Shown here: positions 52,690-62,645 of the stretch, in pieces
How the letters are laid out: the number at the start of each line of letters is the position of its first letter
Position numbering within the stretch: position 1 is the stretch's first letter
Assembly (NCBI RefSeq): GCF_013315815.1
Contig: NZ_CP046051.1
Location: 310,001 to 374,000 of the forward strand
From: Caproicibacterium lactatifermentans
Lineage (GTDB): Bacteria; Bacillota; Clostridia; Oscillospirales; Acutalibacteraceae
DNA: 64,000 nt
Direction of reading: 5' to 3'
The notes under the pieces: generated by a model
The model's input: only the letters and a program-made list of their open reading frames with translations
Told to the model about the DNA's origin: nothing
Databases searched by the model: none
Made by a program: the position numbers and the translations under genes

Positions 52690-53523
52690 ATGGCTACTAA
52701 GAACTATACGCCCAGTACTCCGTCCCGCCGCAACATGTCGGTGACGGATTACGCAGGGCTTTCCAAGAAAGGCCCGGAAAAGAGCCTTCTGGATACCAAT
52801 AAAAAGACCGCCGGCCGCAACAGCTATGGCCGCATCACCGTCCGCCACCGCGGTGGCGGAAACCGTACCAAGTACCGCATCATCGACTTTAAGCGTCAGA
52901 AGGCGGACATGCCCGCAACGGTTCAGACCATTGAGTATGACCCGAACCGCTCCGCTTTCATCGCACTGCTGCAGTACGAAGACGGCGAAAAAGCTTACAT
53001 CATTGCGCCGGACGGCCTCAAGGTCGGCGACATGGTGGTTTCCGGTGCAGCTGCCGATATTAAACCCGGCAATGCACTTCCACTGGCCAATATCCCAACC
53101 GGTACTTACATCCACAACGTGGAACTGTATCCCGGTAAGGGTGCTCAGCTGGCACGTGCTGCTGGCATTATGGCACAGCTGATGGCTAAGGAAAACGGCA
53201 TGGCGCTGCTGCGTCTGCCTTCCGGCGAACTGCGCAACGTGCCTGAAACCTGCATGGCCACTATCGGCCAGGTCAGCAACATCGACCATGAGAATGTGAA
53301 GATTGGTAAGGCTGGCCGCAAGCGTCATATGGGCTGGCGTCCGACCGTCCGTGGTTCTGTTATGAACCCGAACGACCATCCGCATGGCGGCGGCGAAGGC
53401 AAAGCACCTGTCGGCCATCCTGGTCCTATGACCCCGTGGGGCAAGCCTGCACTGGGTTATAAGACACGCAATCGCCGTAAAGCTTCCAATAAGTATATTG
53501 TGAAGAGCAGAAACGGCAAATAA
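52690..53523 (+). CDS. rplB: 50S ribosomal protein L2
   Basis: L2 is needed for subunit joining and peptidyl transfer. The 277-residue protein contains [20 protein letters not shown] and, near the C-terminus, [20 protein letters not shown] with the critical His. The ATG at 52690 has only GGAGCGTG upstream, a moderate site. Confidence 0.98.
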   Translation: MATKNYTPSTPSRRNMSVTDYAGLSKKGPEKSLLDTNKKTAGRNSYGRITVRHRGGGNRTKYRIIDFKRQKADMPATVQTIEYDPNRSAFIALLQYEDGEKAYIIAPDGLKVGDMVVSGAAADIKPGNALPLANIPTGTYIHNVELYPGKGAQLARAAGIMAQLMAKENGMALLRLPSGELRNVPETCMATIGQVSNIDHENVKIGKAGRKRHMGWRPTVRGSVMNPNDHPHGGGEGKAPVGHPGPMTPWGKPALGYKTRNRRKASNKYIVKSRNGK

Positions 53524-53547
53524 GGCTAGAGAAAGGAGCTTTTAACT

Positions 53548-53853
53548 ATGAGCAGAAGCATTAAAAAGGGTCCTTTTGTTGAGCCTGGTCTGCTGAAAAG
53601 GATCAAAGCGATGAACGATTCCGGCAAAAAGGAAATTGTAAAGACCTGGAGCCGCGCGTCCATCATTTTCCCGGAATTTGTCGGTCATACCATTGCGGTT
53701 CATGACGGCCGCAAGCACGTTCCGGTGTATATTACAGAAGATATGGTCGGGCATCATCTGGGCGAGTTCGCCCCTACCCGTACTTTTAAAGGTCATAATG
53801 GCAGTAAGACCACTGCCCCGACAACATCTGCCGGAAGTAATTCGAACGGCTGA
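53548..53853 (+). CDS. rpsS: 30S ribosomal protein S19
   Basis: S19 lies in the 30S head near the A-site finger. The 101-residue protein begins [18 protein letters not shown] and ends with [14 protein letters not shown] followed by a short Ser/Thr/Asn tail longer than in most homologues. Its start follows GAAAGGAGC. Confidence 0.97.
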   Translation: MSRSIKKGPFVEPGLLKRIKAMNDSGKKEIVKTWSRASIIFPEFVGHTIAVHDGRKHVPVYITEDMVGHHLGEFAPTRTFKGHNGSKTTAPTTSAGSNSNG

Positions 53854-53867
53854 AAGGAGTGTATCAC

Positions 53868-54203
53868 ATGGAAGCAAGGGCTAACCTGAAATACGCCCGT
53901 ATTTCCCCCCGTAAAATGTCTATCGTGCTGGACCTTATCCGCAATAAGCCGGTGGACGAAGCTATGGCTATCCTCCAAAATACCCCGAAAGCCGCATCTG
54001 AGTACCTGGTCAAGCTGCTCAAGTCGGCCGTGGCGAATGCTGAGAACAACCACAGCATGGACGTTTCCCGGCTGTACGTGTCCAAATGCTATGCATGCCC
54101 GGGCCCGATCCTCAAACGCATCCGTCCGCGTGCACAGGGCCGCGCGTACCGGGTCCTGAAAAGGACTTCTCACGTGACGCTGGTGCTTAAGGAAAAGGAA
54201 TAA
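53868..54203 (+). CDS. rplV: 50S ribosomal protein L22
   Basis: L22 lines the exit tunnel. Its loop is a macrolide resistance hot spot. The 111-residue protein has ANLKYARISPRKMSIVLDLI and the tunnel hairpin KRIRPRAQGRAYRVLKRTSH. The ATG at 53868 follows AAAGGAGTG. A GTG at 53859 lies in that site and is rejected. Confidence 0.97.
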   Translation: MEARANLKYARISPRKMSIVLDLIRNKPVDEAMAILQNTPKAASEYLVKLLKSAVANAENNHSMDVSRLYVSKCYACPGPILKRIRPRAQGRAYRVLKRTSHVTLVLKEKE

Positions 54204-54221
54204 AGCAGAGGAGGTTACACA

Positions 54222-54935
54222 ATGGGCCAGAAAGTTAATCCGCACGGTTTACGTGTTGGTGTTATTGACGATTGGGATTCCCGCTGGTACGTCAATGAAA
54301 AGGACTTTGGCGATACCCTGGTGGAAGACTACAACCTGCGCACGGCGCTGAAAAAGCAGCTGTATGCAGCGGGTGTCCCGAAGATTGAAATTGAACGTGA
54401 CGCAAGCAAAGTCCGCATTCATATTCACTGCGCAAAGCCAGGAATGGTTATTGGCAAGGGCGGCACAGAGATTGAAAAGCTCCGTCTGCAGTGTGAAAAA
54501 ATGCTGGGCAAGCCTGTTTCCATCAATATTATCGAGGTTAAGAACCCCGATGTGAACGCACAGCTGGTTGCAGAAAACATTGCACAGCAGCTGGAAAAAC
54601 GTACGTCTTTCCGCCGCGCCATGAAGCAGTGCATCGGCCGCGCCATGAAGATGGGCGTTAAGGGTATTAAAACACAGGTTTCCGGCCGCCTTGGCGGTGC
54701 AGAAATCGCTCGCAGAGAATCCTACCATGATGGTACGATTCCGCTGCAGACCCTGCGCGCCGACATCGACTACGGCTTTACAGAAGCTGCTACAACCTAT
54801 GGCCGCATCGGCGTGAAAGTCTGGATCTATCGGGGCGAAGTTTTGCATGACAACCGCCGCAGTGATGCCGCTGACAACAGAAACAACCGGCAGTCACAGC
54901 GCCGTCCGTCCCGTAGGGAAGGAGGCCGCAGATAA
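54222..54935 (+). CDS. rpsC: 30S ribosomal protein S3
   Basis: S3 forms part of the mRNA entry channel helicase. The 237-residue protein starts [19 protein letters not shown], has the KH domain [14 protein letters not shown] near 77, and the C-terminal [11 protein letters not shown] motif. The last 25 residues are a basic Asn/Arg/Gln tail. The stop overlaps rplP by one base. Confidence 0.98.
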   Translation: MGQKVNPHGLRVGVIDDWDSRWYVNEKDFGDTLVEDYNLRTALKKQLYAAGVPKIEIERDASKVRIHIHCAKPGMVIGKGGTEIEKLRLQCEKMLGKPVSINIIEVKNPDVNAQLVAENIAQQLEKRTSFRRAMKQCIGRAMKMGVKGIKTQVSGRLGGAEIARRESYHDGTIPLQTLRADIDYGFTEAATTYGRIGVKVWIYRGEVLHDNRRSDAADNRNNRQSQRRPSRREGGRR

Positions 54936-55363
54936 TGTTAATGCCTAAGCGCACAAAGTTCCGCAAAATGCACCGTGGCCGTATGACCGGCAAAGCTTAC
55001 CGCGGCAACAAGGTAACATACGGTGATTTTGGCCTGCAGGCATTGGAGCCAGCATGGATTACCGCAAACCAGATTGAAGCAGCTCGTGTTGCTATGACTC
55101 GTTACTGCAAACGTTTCGGCAAAGTTTGGATTAAGATTTTTCCCGACAAGCCGTATACCAAGAAACCGCTTGAAACCCGAATGGGCAAAGGTAAAGGCGC
55201 CCCGGAATACTGGGTGGCTGTGGTAAAGCCCGGCCGTGTGCTGTTTGAAATGGGCGAAATCCCGGAGGAAACCGCACGCGAGGCTATGCGCCTGGCCGCC
55301 AGCAAGCTGCCGATTAAGACAAAGTTTGTAACTAAGAAGGAAGAGGAGGTTGCCCAGTCATGA
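54935..55363 (+). CDS. rplP: 50S ribosomal protein L16
   Basis: L16 contacts the A- and P-site tRNAs. The 142-residue protein has [16 protein letters not shown] and the conserved [20 protein letters not shown]. The ATG at 54935 (nine bases after GGAGG) is preferred to one at 54941. It overlaps rpmC by four bases. Confidence 0.97.
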   Translation: MLMPKRTKFRKMHRGRMTGKAYRGNKVTYGDFGLQALEPAWITANQIEAARVAMTRYCKRFGKVWIKIFPDKPYTKKPLETRMGKGKGAPEYWVAVVKPGRVLFEMGEIPEETAREAMRLAASKLPIKTKFVTKKEEEVAQS

Positions 55364-55566
55364 AAGCTTCTGAAGTTCGGGATATGACCACTGCAGAGCT
55401 CGAGAGCAAGCTCAAGGACCTGAAAGAGGAGCTCTTTAACCTCCGCTTCCAGCTTGCGATTAACCAGCTCGACAACCCGATGCGTATCTCCGCTGTTAAA
55501 AAGGACATTGCCCGCATTAAGACCGTGTTGCGCGCTAATGAACTTAAAGACAGCGCCGAAGCGTAA
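55360..55566 (+). CDS. rpmC: 50S ribosomal protein L29
   Basis: L29 is a two-helix protein beside L23 at the tunnel exit. The 68-residue protein has [20 protein letters not shown] and [20 protein letters not shown], the family core. Its ATG overlaps the rplP stop (ATGA), and the GGAGG lies within rplP. Confidence 0.97.
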   Translation: MKASEVRDMTTAELESKLKDLKEELFNLRFQLAINQLDNPMRISAVKKDIARIKTVLRANELKDSAEA

Positions 55567-55586
55567 CCGGAAGGAGGGAAAACATC

Positions 55587-55847
55587 GTGAGCGAAAAGAG
55601 AAATAACCGCAAAACAGAGGTTGGCACCGTAGTTAGCAACAAGATGGACAAAACCATTGTGATTGCTATTAAGGATAGTGTCAAGCATCCGCTGTATAAA
55701 AAGGTCATTAAGCGTACCGTTAAGCTGAAAGCACATGATGAAAAGAACGAGTGCAATATTGGTGACCGCGTGCGTGTGATGGAAACCCGCCCGCTGAGCA
55801 AAGACAAGCGCTGGCGTCTTGTGGAGATTATCGAGAAGGCAAAATAA
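55587..55847 (+). CDS. rpsQ: 30S ribosomal protein S17
   Basis: S17 is a primary 16S rRNA binder. The 86-residue OB-fold protein has [16 protein letters not shown] and [20 protein letters not shown]. It begins with GTG at 55587 after AAGGAGGGAAAACATC. Confidence 0.97.
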   Translation: MSEKRNNRKTEVGTVVSNKMDKTIVIAIKDSVKHPLYKKVIKRTVKLKAHDEKNECNIGDRVRVMETRPLSKDKRWRLVEIIEKAK

Positions 55848-55883
55848 TTTCTGTTTTGCCCTTTAGCAAAGGAGGAACGCACT

Positions 55884-56252
55884 GTGATTCAACAGCAGAC
55901 TTACCTCAATGTTGCCGATAACACCGGCGCGAAGCAGCTTATGTGCATCCGCGTGCTGGGCGGTACCGGCAGAAGGTATGCGAATATCGGTGACGTTGTG
56001 GTCGCTTCCGTAAAGAAAGCAGCCCCGGGCGGCACAGTAAAGAAAGGCGACGTAGTAAAGGCGGTTATCGTCCGCTCTTCCAACGGCGTTCGCCGCGACG
56101 ACGGCAGCTACATTCGTTTTGACGAAAATGCAGCCGTACTCATTAAAGATGACAAAACCCCGCAGGGTACTCGTATCTTTGGGCCAGTGGCACGTGAACT
56201 GCGTGACCACGACTATATGAAGATCCTGAGCCTTGCGCCGGAAGTTCTGTAA
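55884..56252 (+). CDS. rplN: 50S ribosomal protein L14
   Basis: L14 lies at the subunit interface and is bound by RsfS. The 122-residue protein starts with the family signature [20 protein letters not shown] and ends [20 protein letters not shown] in the usual way. It begins with GTG at 55884 after AAAGGAGGAACGCACT. Confidence 0.97.
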   Translation: MIQQQTYLNVADNTGAKQLMCIRVLGGTGRRYANIGDVVVASVKKAAPGGTVKKGDVVKAVIVRSSNGVRRDDGSYIRFDENAAVLIKDDKTPQGTRIFGPVARELRDHDYMKILSLAPEVL

Positions 56253-56268
56253 GGAGGTGTCACAGGAT

Positions 56269-56589
56269 ATGGCAAATAAAATGCATGTAAAAACCGGTGA
56301 CACTGTTGTGATGCTCTCTGGCCGCGATGCCGGCAAGCAGGGCAAAGTCATGGCGGTCAGCCCCAGTGAGGGCAAGGTCATCGTCGAAAAGCTGAACATG
56401 GTCACCAAGCACGTCAAGCCCCGCAAAATGGGCGAAGAAGGCGGCAAGGTTACGGGCGAGGGCGCGGTTTACGCTTCCAAAGTCCAGGTGGTCTGCCCCA
56501 GCTGCAAGAAACCTACCCGTGTCGGCCACAAGATCGCTGCGGACGGCACCAAGACCCGCATTTGCAAAAAGTGCGGCAAAGAGCTGTGA
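56269..56589 (+). CDS. rplX: 50S ribosomal protein L24, with zinc-ribbon cysteines
   Basis: L24 is an assembly initiator with an N-terminal KOW motif ([20 protein letters not shown]). The 106-residue protein also has two CxxC pairs (C76/C79 and C99/C102) in its C-terminal half. Many bacterial L24 proteins, such as those of Bacillus and E. coli, lack them. This is a zinc-binding form. The ATG at 56269 is preceded by AAGGAGGTGTCACAGG. Confidence 0.96.
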   Translation: MANKMHVKTGDTVVMLSGRDAGKQGKVMAVSPSEGKVIVEKLNMVTKHVKPRKMGEEGGKVTGEGAVYASKVQVVCPSCKKPTRVGHKIAADGTKTRICKKCGKEL

Positions 56590-56603
56590 GGGAGGAGACA
56601 CCA

Positions 56604-57143
56604 TTGGCTAGACTGAAAGATTACTACAAGAGCGAGGTCGCTCCTGCCCTGATGAAGAAGTTTTCCTATAAGAGCGTCATGCAGATCCCGAAGCTCGATA
56701 AAATCGTCATCAACGTCGGCGCAGGTGAGGCCAAGGAAAATGCCAAGGTCATCGATTCTATTATCAATGACATTATGGCAATTACCGGTCAGCGCCCGGC
56801 AGTGTGCACCGCAAAGAAGAGCGTAGCTAACTTTAAGCTGCGCGCCGGCATGAAAATCGGCGTAAAGGTTACCCTGCGCGGTAACCGTATGTACGAATTC
56901 ATGGACCGCTTCTTCAATGTGGCCCTGCCCCGCGTGCGTGACTTCCGCGGAATTAACCCCAACTCCTTCGATGGCCGCGGCAACTACAACCTCGGCGTGA
57001 AGGAACAGCTGATTTTCCCGGAAATCGAGTTCGACAAGATCGATAAGGTCCGCGGCATGGACATCTGCTTTGTCACAACCGCGAAGAACGACGAGGAAGC
57101 CCGCGAGCTGCTGGCTCAGCTGGGCGCCCCGTTCGCGAAATAA
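56604..57143 (+). CDS. rplE: 50S ribosomal protein L5
   Basis: L5 binds 5S rRNA and touches the P-site tRNA. The 179-residue protein starts [19 protein letters not shown] and has [17 protein letters not shown] text ([20 protein letters not shown]) and [19 protein letters not shown]. The start is TTG at 56604 after GGGAGGAGACACCA. Upstream in-frame starts lie inside rplX. Confidence 0.97.
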   Translation: MARLKDYYKSEVAPALMKKFSYKSVMQIPKLDKIVINVGAGEAKENAKVIDSIINDIMAITGQRPAVCTAKKSVANFKLRAGMKIGVKVTLRGNRMYEFMDRFFNVALPRVRDFRGINPNSFDGRGNYNLGVKEQLIFPEIEFDKIDKVRGMDICFVTTAKNDEEARELLAQLGAPFAK

Positions 57144-57155
57144 GGAGGGTTTCCT

Positions 57156-57341
57156 GTGGCAAAAACATCTATGAAAATAAAACAGCGCCGCCCTGCGAAG
57201 TACTCTTCCCGGCAGTATAACCGCTGCAAGATCTGCGGCCGGCCGCACGGCTACCTTCGTAAGTTCGGTATCTGCCGTATTTGCTTCCGCAACCTTGCCT
57301 ATAAGGGCGAGATTCCGGGCGTAAAAAAGGCAAGCTGGTAA
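57156..57341 (+). CDS. rpsZ: 30S ribosomal protein S14, zinc type (S14Z)
   Basis: A 61-residue S14 of the short zinc form, with C24/C27 (CKIC) and C40/C43 (CRIC) and the family text [19 protein letters not shown]. It starts with GTG at 57156 after AAGGAGGGTTTCCT. The zinc-free S14 made under zinc limitation is not in this window. Confidence 0.97.
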   Translation: MAKTSMKIKQRRPAKYSSRQYNRCKICGRPHGYLRKFGICRICFRNLAYKGEIPGVKKASW

Positions 57342-57361
57342 GCAGCTAAGGAGGTAACGGA

Positions 57362-57760
57362 ATGCAGATTACAGATACAATCGCAGACCTGCTCACCCGG
57401 ATTCGCAACGCAAGCACAGCCAAGCATTCTACTGTGGAGATCCCGGCTTCCAATATGAAGAAGTCCATCTGCCAGATTTTGAAGGATGAGGGCTATATTA
57501 AGAACTTTACCGTTGCAGTCGACGGCAAACAGGGCGTCATTAAAGCAGAACTGAAGTATACAGAAGACCGTAAATCGGTCATTACCGGCCTGAAGCGTGT
57601 CAGCAAGCCCGGCCTGCGCATCTATTCCAGCGCAGCAGAGCTGCCCCACGTGATGAAGGGCCTCGGCGTGGCAATTATCTCTACAAGCCACGGCGTTATG
57701 ACAGACCGCGCAGCACGCCGTGCCAATATCGGCGGCGAAGTGCTCGCGTTTATCTGGTAA
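57362..57760 (+). CDS. rpsH: 30S ribosomal protein S8
   Basis: S8 binds central 16S rRNA and in E. coli represses the spc operon. The 132-residue protein has [20 protein letters not shown] at the start and [18 protein letters not shown] near the end, the classical signature. The start follows AAGGAGGTAACGG. Confidence 0.97.
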   Translation: MQITDTIADLLTRIRNASTAKHSTVEIPASNMKKSICQILKDEGYIKNFTVAVDGKQGVIKAELKYTEDRKSVITGLKRVSKPGLRIYSSAAELPHVMKGLGVAIISTSHGVMTDRAARRANIGGEVLAFIW

Positions 57761-57775
57761 AGAGGGGGTGCAAAT

Positions 57776-58324
57776 ATGTCTCGAATTGGAAGAAAACCCA
57801 TAAATATTCCCGCGGGCGTTGACGTAAAAGTCAACGGAAGCGAAGTGACCGTCAAGGGACCGAAAGGCTCCTTGACCAAAACATTCCACCCGAATATGAA
57901 AATCGCGGTGGAGGGCAACGAGATTCTCGTTTCGCGCCCGGATGACACAAAGACAAACAAATCCCTGCACGGCCTTACCCGCAGCCTGATTCAGAACATG
58001 GTGGACGGCGTGACAACCGGCTTTAAAAAAGAGTTGGAGATTCGCGGTGTTGGTTACCGTGCCCAGAAAAAGGGTAAGAACATGGTTATGAACCTGGGAT
58101 ATTCTCATCAGGTCATTGTGCCGGAAGTTGATGGTATTACCATTGACTGCCCGTCCGCAAACCAGATTACCATTTCTGGCCCTGACAAGCAGCAGGTTGG
58201 ACAGTTTGCCGCAGAAGTACGCGAAAAACGTCCGCCGGAGCCGTATAAGGGCAAAGGCATCCGCTATGTTGGCGAATTTGTCCGCCATAAGGAAGGCAAA
58301 GCCGGCAAGGGCGCTAAGAAGTAA
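57776..58324 (+). CDS. rplF: 50S ribosomal protein L6
   Basis: L6 lies near the sarcin-ricin loop. The 182-residue protein begins SRIGRKPINIPAGVDVKV and has the C-terminal signature PEPYKGKGIRYVGEFVRHKE. The start follows AGAGGGGGTGCAAAT. Confidence 0.97.
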   Translation: MSRIGRKPINIPAGVDVKVNGSEVTVKGPKGSLTKTFHPNMKIAVEGNEILVSRPDDTKTNKSLHGLTRSLIQNMVDGVTTGFKKELEIRGVGYRAQKKGKNMVMNLGYSHQVIVPEVDGITIDCPSANQITISGPDKQQVGQFAAEVREKRPPEPYKGKGIRYVGEFVRHKEGKAGKGAKK

Positions 58325-58343
58325 CTGAAGGAGTGAATATCAT

Positions 58344-58703
58344 ATGGTGAACAAGGCTGACAAAAACACTGCCAGACTGCGCCGCCACCGCCGTGTGCGC
58401 GGTAAGATTTCCGGCACTGCACAGTGCCCCCGCCTGAATGTGTTTCGCTCTACCAAAAACATCTACGCCCAGGTCATTGACGATATCAATGGGGTCACGC
58501 TGTGCGCGGCTTCTACTCTGGACAAAGAGTTCGATGGTAACGGCGGCAACAAAGAGGCTGCACGCAAGGTTGGTAAGCTGATCGCAGAGCGTGCCGCGGA
58601 AAAAGGCATCACAGAGGTCAAGTTTGACCGCGGCGGCAATCTGTTCCACGGACGTGTAAAGGAACTGGCTGATGGCGCCCGCGAGGGCGGCCTCAAGTTC
58701 TGA
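58344..58703 (+). CDS. rplR: 50S ribosomal protein L18
   Basis: L18 binds 5S rRNA with L5. The 119-residue protein has [37 protein letters not shown], and the C-terminal [20 protein letters not shown]. The start follows GAAGGAGTGAATATC. Confidence 0.97.
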   Translation: MVNKADKNTARLRRHRRVRGKISGTAQCPRLNVFRSTKNIYAQVIDDINGVTLCAASTLDKEFDGNGGNKEAARKVGKLIAERAAEKGITEVKFDRGGNLFHGRVKELADGAREGGLKF

Positions 58704-58720
58704 TAAAGGAGGAGAAACGA

Positions 58721-59227
58721 TTGGCTAGATTCGACTCAAGACGCAAAGAAGACGATGAGTTTAAGGAGCACGTGGTTACTATTAACCGCGTTTCCAAAAC
58801 CGTAAAAGGCGGCCGTATCTTCAAGTTTGCTGCACTGGTCGTCGTGGGCGACGGCAAGGGTACAGTTGGCTTCGGTATTGGCAAATCCGGCGAAGTTCCG
58901 GATGCTATCCGCAAGGGCATTGAGGACGCTAAGAAAAACCTCATTAAAGTCGCTACTCACGGCAGCACCATCCCGCACGAGATTATCGGTGCCTACGGTG
59001 CCGGCCGTGTCCTGATGAAACCGGCTGCCCCTGGTACCGGCGTTATCGCCGGCGGCCCGGTGCGTGCTGTTATTGAGGCAGCAGGCATCCATGACATCCG
59101 TACCAAGGCACTGCGCTCCAACAATCCGTGCAATGTGGTGCGCGCAACGATTGACGGCCTGTCCCGTCTGCGTACAGCCGAGCAGGTTGCTGCGCTGCGC
59201 GGCCGCGCTGTCAGCGATATTCTGTAA
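58721..59227 (+). CDS. rpsE: 30S ribosomal protein S5
   Basis: S5 is at the mRNA entry channel, and its mutants give spectinomycin resistance. The 168-residue protein has [20 protein letters not shown] and [20 protein letters not shown]. It starts with TTG at 58721 after AAAGGAGGAGAAACGA. Confidence 0.97.
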   Translation: MARFDSRRKEDDEFKEHVVTINRVSKTVKGGRIFKFAALVVVGDGKGTVGFGIGKSGEVPDAIRKGIEDAKKNLIKVATHGSTIPHEIIGAYGAGRVLMKPAAPGTGVIAGGPVRAVIEAAGIHDIRTKALRSNNPCNVVRATIDGLSRLRTAEQVAALRGRAVSDIL

Positions 59228-59242
59228 GGAGGGCGCAACATC

Positions 59243-59422
59243 ATGGCACAGTTAAAGATTAAGCTGGTCAAGAGCCTGATTGGCGCACAGAAAGACCAGA
59301 TCGCTACGGCCCAGTCCATGGGCCTGCGTAAAATCGGTGACTCCACCGTGCAGCCAGATAACACCCCAACACAGGGTAAGGTGCACAAGATCACCCACCT
59401 CATCGAGGTAACCAACGCTTAA
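59243..59422 (+). CDS. rpmD: 50S ribosomal protein L30
   Basis: A 59-residue small ribosomal protein. Family features are LKIKLVKSLIGAQKDQIATA and GLRKIGDSTVQPDNTPTQGK. It follows rpsE by 15 bases, has AAGGAGGGCGCAACATC in front, and stands in the standard rpsE-rpmD-rplO order. Confidence 0.96.
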   Translation: MAQLKIKLVKSLIGAQKDQIATAQSMGLRKIGDSTVQPDNTPTQGKVHKITHLIEVTNA

Positions 59423-59443
59423 ACAGCAAGGAGGTGCGAGTAA

Positions 59444-59887
59444 ATGAAACTGAATGACTTAACAGCAGTACCAGGTTCCACACGCAGCACAAAGCGTCTG
59501 GGCCGCGGTGCCGGCTCCGGCCAGGGCAAAACCTCCGGCAAAGGCCAGAAAGGCCAGAAGGCCCGTTCCGGCGGCAGCATCCGCCCCGGGTTTGAAGGCG
59601 GCCAGATGCCGCTGCAGCGCCGTATGCCGAAGCGCGGTTTTCACAATATTTTTGCAAAGGCCATCGTTGCGGTCAATGTCGGCACATTGGACAAGAAGTT
59701 TGAGGACGGTGCTACAGTAGACACACAGGCTCTGCTGGACAACGGCATCATTAAGTCCGCTATGGACGGCATTAAGATTCTCAGCAACGGAAAAATGACG
59801 AAAAAACTGACTGTGAAGGCAAACGCTTTCTCCGCCGCGGCAAAGGAAAAGATTGAATCTGCAGGTGGGAAGGCCGAGGTGATCTGA
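59444..59887 (+). CDS. rplO: 50S ribosomal protein L15
   Basis: L15 is a late-binding core protein. The 147-residue protein has the glycine-rich start RLGRGAGSGQGKTSGKGQKG, then KARSGGSIRPGFEGGQMPLQ and RRMPKRGF. Its stop is one base before the secY start codon, so the pair is tightly linked. Confidence 0.97.
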   Translation: MKLNDLTAVPGSTRSTKRLGRGAGSGQGKTSGKGQKGQKARSGGSIRPGFEGGQMPLQRRMPKRGFHNIFAKAIVAVNVGTLDKKFEDGATVDTQALLDNGIIKSAMDGIKILSNGKMTKKLTVKANAFSAAAKEKIESAGGKAEVI

Positions 59888-59888
59888 G

Positions 59889-61229
59889 TTGTTCAAAACA
59901 ATAAAGAACGCCTGGGGCATTCCGGATTTGCGCAAGAAAATCCTGTTCACGCTTTTTGTCATCGTGGTGTTCCGCTTCGGCGCTGTCATCCCGGTGCCTT
60001 TCCTTAACTCCACTGCTTTGCGCGGCATTATGAACAGCTCCGCTGTTAACAGTACTGCGCTGGGTTACCTGGATATGTTCTCCGGCGGTGCATTTTCCAA
60101 TGCAACGCTATTTGCAATGAGCGTGACGCCTTACATCAACAGCTCCATTATTATGCAGCTGTTGGCCGTAGCCATTCCTGCACTGGAACGCATGGTGAAG
60201 GATGGCGGGGAGGCAGGCCGTAAAAAAATGGGGCAGATTACCCGCGTGGTAGCTGTCCTGCTGGGCCTGTTGCAGGGACTTGCTTATTACTTCTACCTGC
60301 GGAATGCTTCCTACGGCGGCACGCCGATTGTGAAATATACACAGGGCGGTGCCGGCGTCTTTACTGCGTTTGTCATAATCCTTGTCTTTACGGCCGGTAC
60401 GGCCCTGATGATGTGGATGGGCGAACAGATCAACCAGAAAGGTGTGGGCAACGGCATTTCCATTCTGTTGTTTGCCGGCATCGTTGCCCGTATGCCAGTT
60501 ATTATCGGCAACCTGGGCAAATACCTCAATATGGCATGGACAGACGGCAGCGCCAACGGACGCTACTTTTTCCTTGTTCCGCTGTGGGGCCTTATCTTCC
60601 TGGCCCTGATGTGGGTTATTGTCTTTATGAATGATGCGGAGCGCCGGATTCCGGTGCAGTACGCAAAACGGGTTGTTGGCCGCAAACAGTACGGCGGCCA
60701 GGCGAGCCATATCCCGATTAAGGTCGGCATTGGCGGCGTTATGCCCATTATTTTCGCAAGCTCAATCCTGTCTATCCCTACGACCATTCGGTTTTTCATT
60801 GGGGACAACAAGGACTTGGGCAGCTTCTGGAACGGATTCTTTGCAGCATTTTCCAGCACCGGCTGGGTGTACTGCATTCTGTATGTGATTCTTATTGTTG
60901 CATTTGGTTATTTCTACACGGCAATTCAGTACAACCCGATTGAAATGGCCAACAATCTGCGCCAGAGCAATGGTACAATTCCGGGTATTCGCCCCGGCAA
61001 GCCTACTTCTGATTTTATTGGTAAAGTTCTTTCCAAAATCACGTTCGTCGGTTCTGTTTTCCTCGCGATTATCGCCATGATGCCGATTGTTTTCGCAAAT
61101 GCCACAGGGATGCATAACCTCTCCATGGGCGGTACTTCTATCATCATCCTTGTTGGTGTAGCACTGGAGACTGTGAAACAGCTGGAAAGCCAAATGATGA
61201 TGCGTCATTATAAGGGCTTCCTTGATTGA
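59889..61229 (+). CDS. secY: Protein translocase subunit SecY
   Basis: SecY is the channel of the Sec pathway, working with SecE (22594) and SecG. The 446-residue protein has ten membrane helices, the signature QLLAVAIPALERMVKDGGEA-like region after helix 2, MGEQINQKGVGNGISILLF, and the cytoplasmic loop VQYAKRVVGRKQYGG. It starts with TTG at 59889 directly after the rplO stop, with GAGGTG in front. Confidence 0.97.
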   Translation: MFKTIKNAWGIPDLRKKILFTLFVIVVFRFGAVIPVPFLNSTALRGIMNSSAVNSTALGYLDMFSGGAFSNATLFAMSVTPYINSSIIMQLLAVAIPALERMVKDGGEAGRKKMGQITRVVAVLLGLLQGLAYYFYLRNASYGGTPIVKYTQGGAGVFTAFVIILVFTAGTALMMWMGEQINQKGVGNGISILLFAGIVARMPVIIGNLGKYLNMAWTDGSANGRYFFLVPLWGLIFLALMWVIVFMNDAERRIPVQYAKRVVGRKQYGGQASHIPIKVGIGGVMPIIFASSILSIPTTIRFFIGDNKDLGSFWNGFFAAFSSTGWVYCILYVILIVAFGYFYTAIQYNPIEMANNLRQSNGTIPGIRPGKPTSDFIGKVLSKITFVGSVFLAIIAMMPIVFANATGMHNLSMGGTSIIILVGVALETVKQLESQMMMRHYKGFLD

Positions 61230-61242
61230 GAAGGAGTTTAGC

Positions 61243-61875
61243 ATGAATCTGATTCTTTTGGGCGCACCGGGCGCTGGAAAAGGTACACAGGCAGAAGTCA
61301 TCTGCAGCAAGCTGCACATTCCTGCCATTTCAACCGGCAATATTATTCGAGAAGCGCTGAAAAGCGGCACAAAGATGGGGCTGGCTGCTAAATCCTATAT
61401 GGACAAAGGCGACCTGGTCCCGGATGAAGTTGTTATCGGCATTGTCAAAGACCGTTTGAAACAGCCGGACTGCAAAAACGGTTTTGTGCTGGACGGCTTC
61501 CCGCGGACTATCCCCCAGGCCGAGGCTCTGGACAAAATGGGCGTTCAGATAGACAAGGTTGTTGAGATTCATGTCTCTGATGACCGCATTGTCGCCCGTA
61601 TGTCCGGACGCCGTGTCTGTGAAGACTGCGGAGTCAGCTACCATATGCTGTACAAAAAGCCAACGGTAGAGGGCAAATGCGACGCCTGCGGAGGCACCCT
61701 TGTTCAGCGCGCGGATGACCACCCGGATACCGTGAAAGCACGGCTGAAGGAATATCACACAAAGACCGAACCCCTGAAAGATTACTATGACAAACAGGGG
61801 AAGCTGGTCATTGTAGAAGGCCAGGAGGATGTGGCCGACACCTCCCGCCTGACACTTGCAGCAATCGAGGCGTAA
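61243..61875 (+). CDS. adk: Adenylate kinase, zinc-type lid
   Basis: Adk interconverts ATP, AMP and ADP. The 210-residue protein has the P-loop GAPGAGKGTQ at 7-16, DGFPRTIPQAEAL near 84, and a long lid with four cysteines (C126, C129, C146, C149) that binds zinc, as in many Gram-positives. The ATG at 61243 follows AAGGAGTTTAGC. Two in-frame starts upstream lie inside secY. Confidence 0.97.
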   Translation: MNLILLGAPGAGKGTQAEVICSKLHIPAISTGNIIREALKSGTKMGLAAKSYMDKGDLVPDEVVIGIVKDRLKQPDCKNGFVLDGFPRTIPQAEALDKMGVQIDKVVEIHVSDDRIVARMSGRRVCEDCGVSYHMLYKKPTVEGKCDACGGTLVQRADDHPDTVKARLKEYHTKTEPLKDYYDKQGKLVIVEGQEDVADTSRLTLAAIEA

Positions 61876-61882
61876 GTAAAGT

Positions 61883-62635
61883 ATGATCATTTTAAAAACC
61901 AGTCGGGAACTTACCTGCATGAAACATGCCGGTCGCATCGCACAAAATGCGCTGCAGATAGCCGGCGCGTTGGTAAAGCCGGGTGTTTCCACTTGGGAAA
62001 TCGATAAGGCGGCCCATGACTATATCGTAGGCGAGGGAGCTGTTCCCAGCTGCCTTGGATACGGCGGTTTTCCGGCGACCTGCTGCATTTCTGTAAACGA
62101 CGTGGTTGTCCATGGCATACCAAGCAAAAAGAAGATCCTTAAGGAGGGCGACATCGTCAGCATTGACTTGTGCGCCACCTATGAGGGTTTTGTGGGCGAC
62201 AATACCTGGACTTTCCCCTGCGGGAAGGTCAGCAAAGAAGCCCAGGACCTGATGGACGCTACCCGCGAAAGCCTTTTTCAAGGCATTGAGGCTGCAAAGC
62301 CCGGTAACCGCATCGGCGATGTGGGCAGCGCGGTTCAGCGGTATGTCGAAGCTCGCGGTTACTCGGTGGTACGGAACTACACCGGCCACGGAGTAGGCGC
62401 GAAGATGCACGAAGACCCCAGTGTTCCGAACTACGGCACGCCCGGCCGGGGCGTACGCCTGCTGCCGGGTATGGTTATTGCCATAGAGCCCATGGTTTGC
62501 CAGGGGACCTATGACGTGAAGACTTTGCCGGACGGCTGGACCACTCTGACTAAAGACGGCAAGTTGGCGGCTCACTTTGAGCACACCGTTGCCATTACGG
62601 AATCCGGCCCGGTCATTCTGACCAAGGGTGACTGA
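61883..62635 (+). CDS. map: Methionine aminopeptidase, type I
   Basis: Map removes the initiator Met from new proteins. The 250-residue protein has the expected metal ligands in VSIDLCATYEGFVGDNTWTF, in the His of YTGHGVGAKMHEDP, and in the Glu residues of IAIEPMV and HFEHTVAIT. It follows adk by seven bases. The ribosome binding site is weak, so coupling to adk is likely. Confidence 0.97.
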   Translation: MIILKTSRELTCMKHAGRIAQNALQIAGALVKPGVSTWEIDKAAHDYIVGEGAVPSCLGYGGFPATCCISVNDVVVHGIPSKKKILKEGDIVSIDLCATYEGFVGDNTWTFPCGKVSKEAQDLMDATRESLFQGIEAAKPGNRIGDVGSAVQRYVEARGYSVVRNYTGHGVGAKMHEDPSVPNYGTPGRGVRLLPGMVIAIEPMVCQGTYDVKTLPDGWTTLTKDGKLAAHFEHTVAITESGPVILTKGD

Positions 62636-62645
62636 GGTGGCCGCC

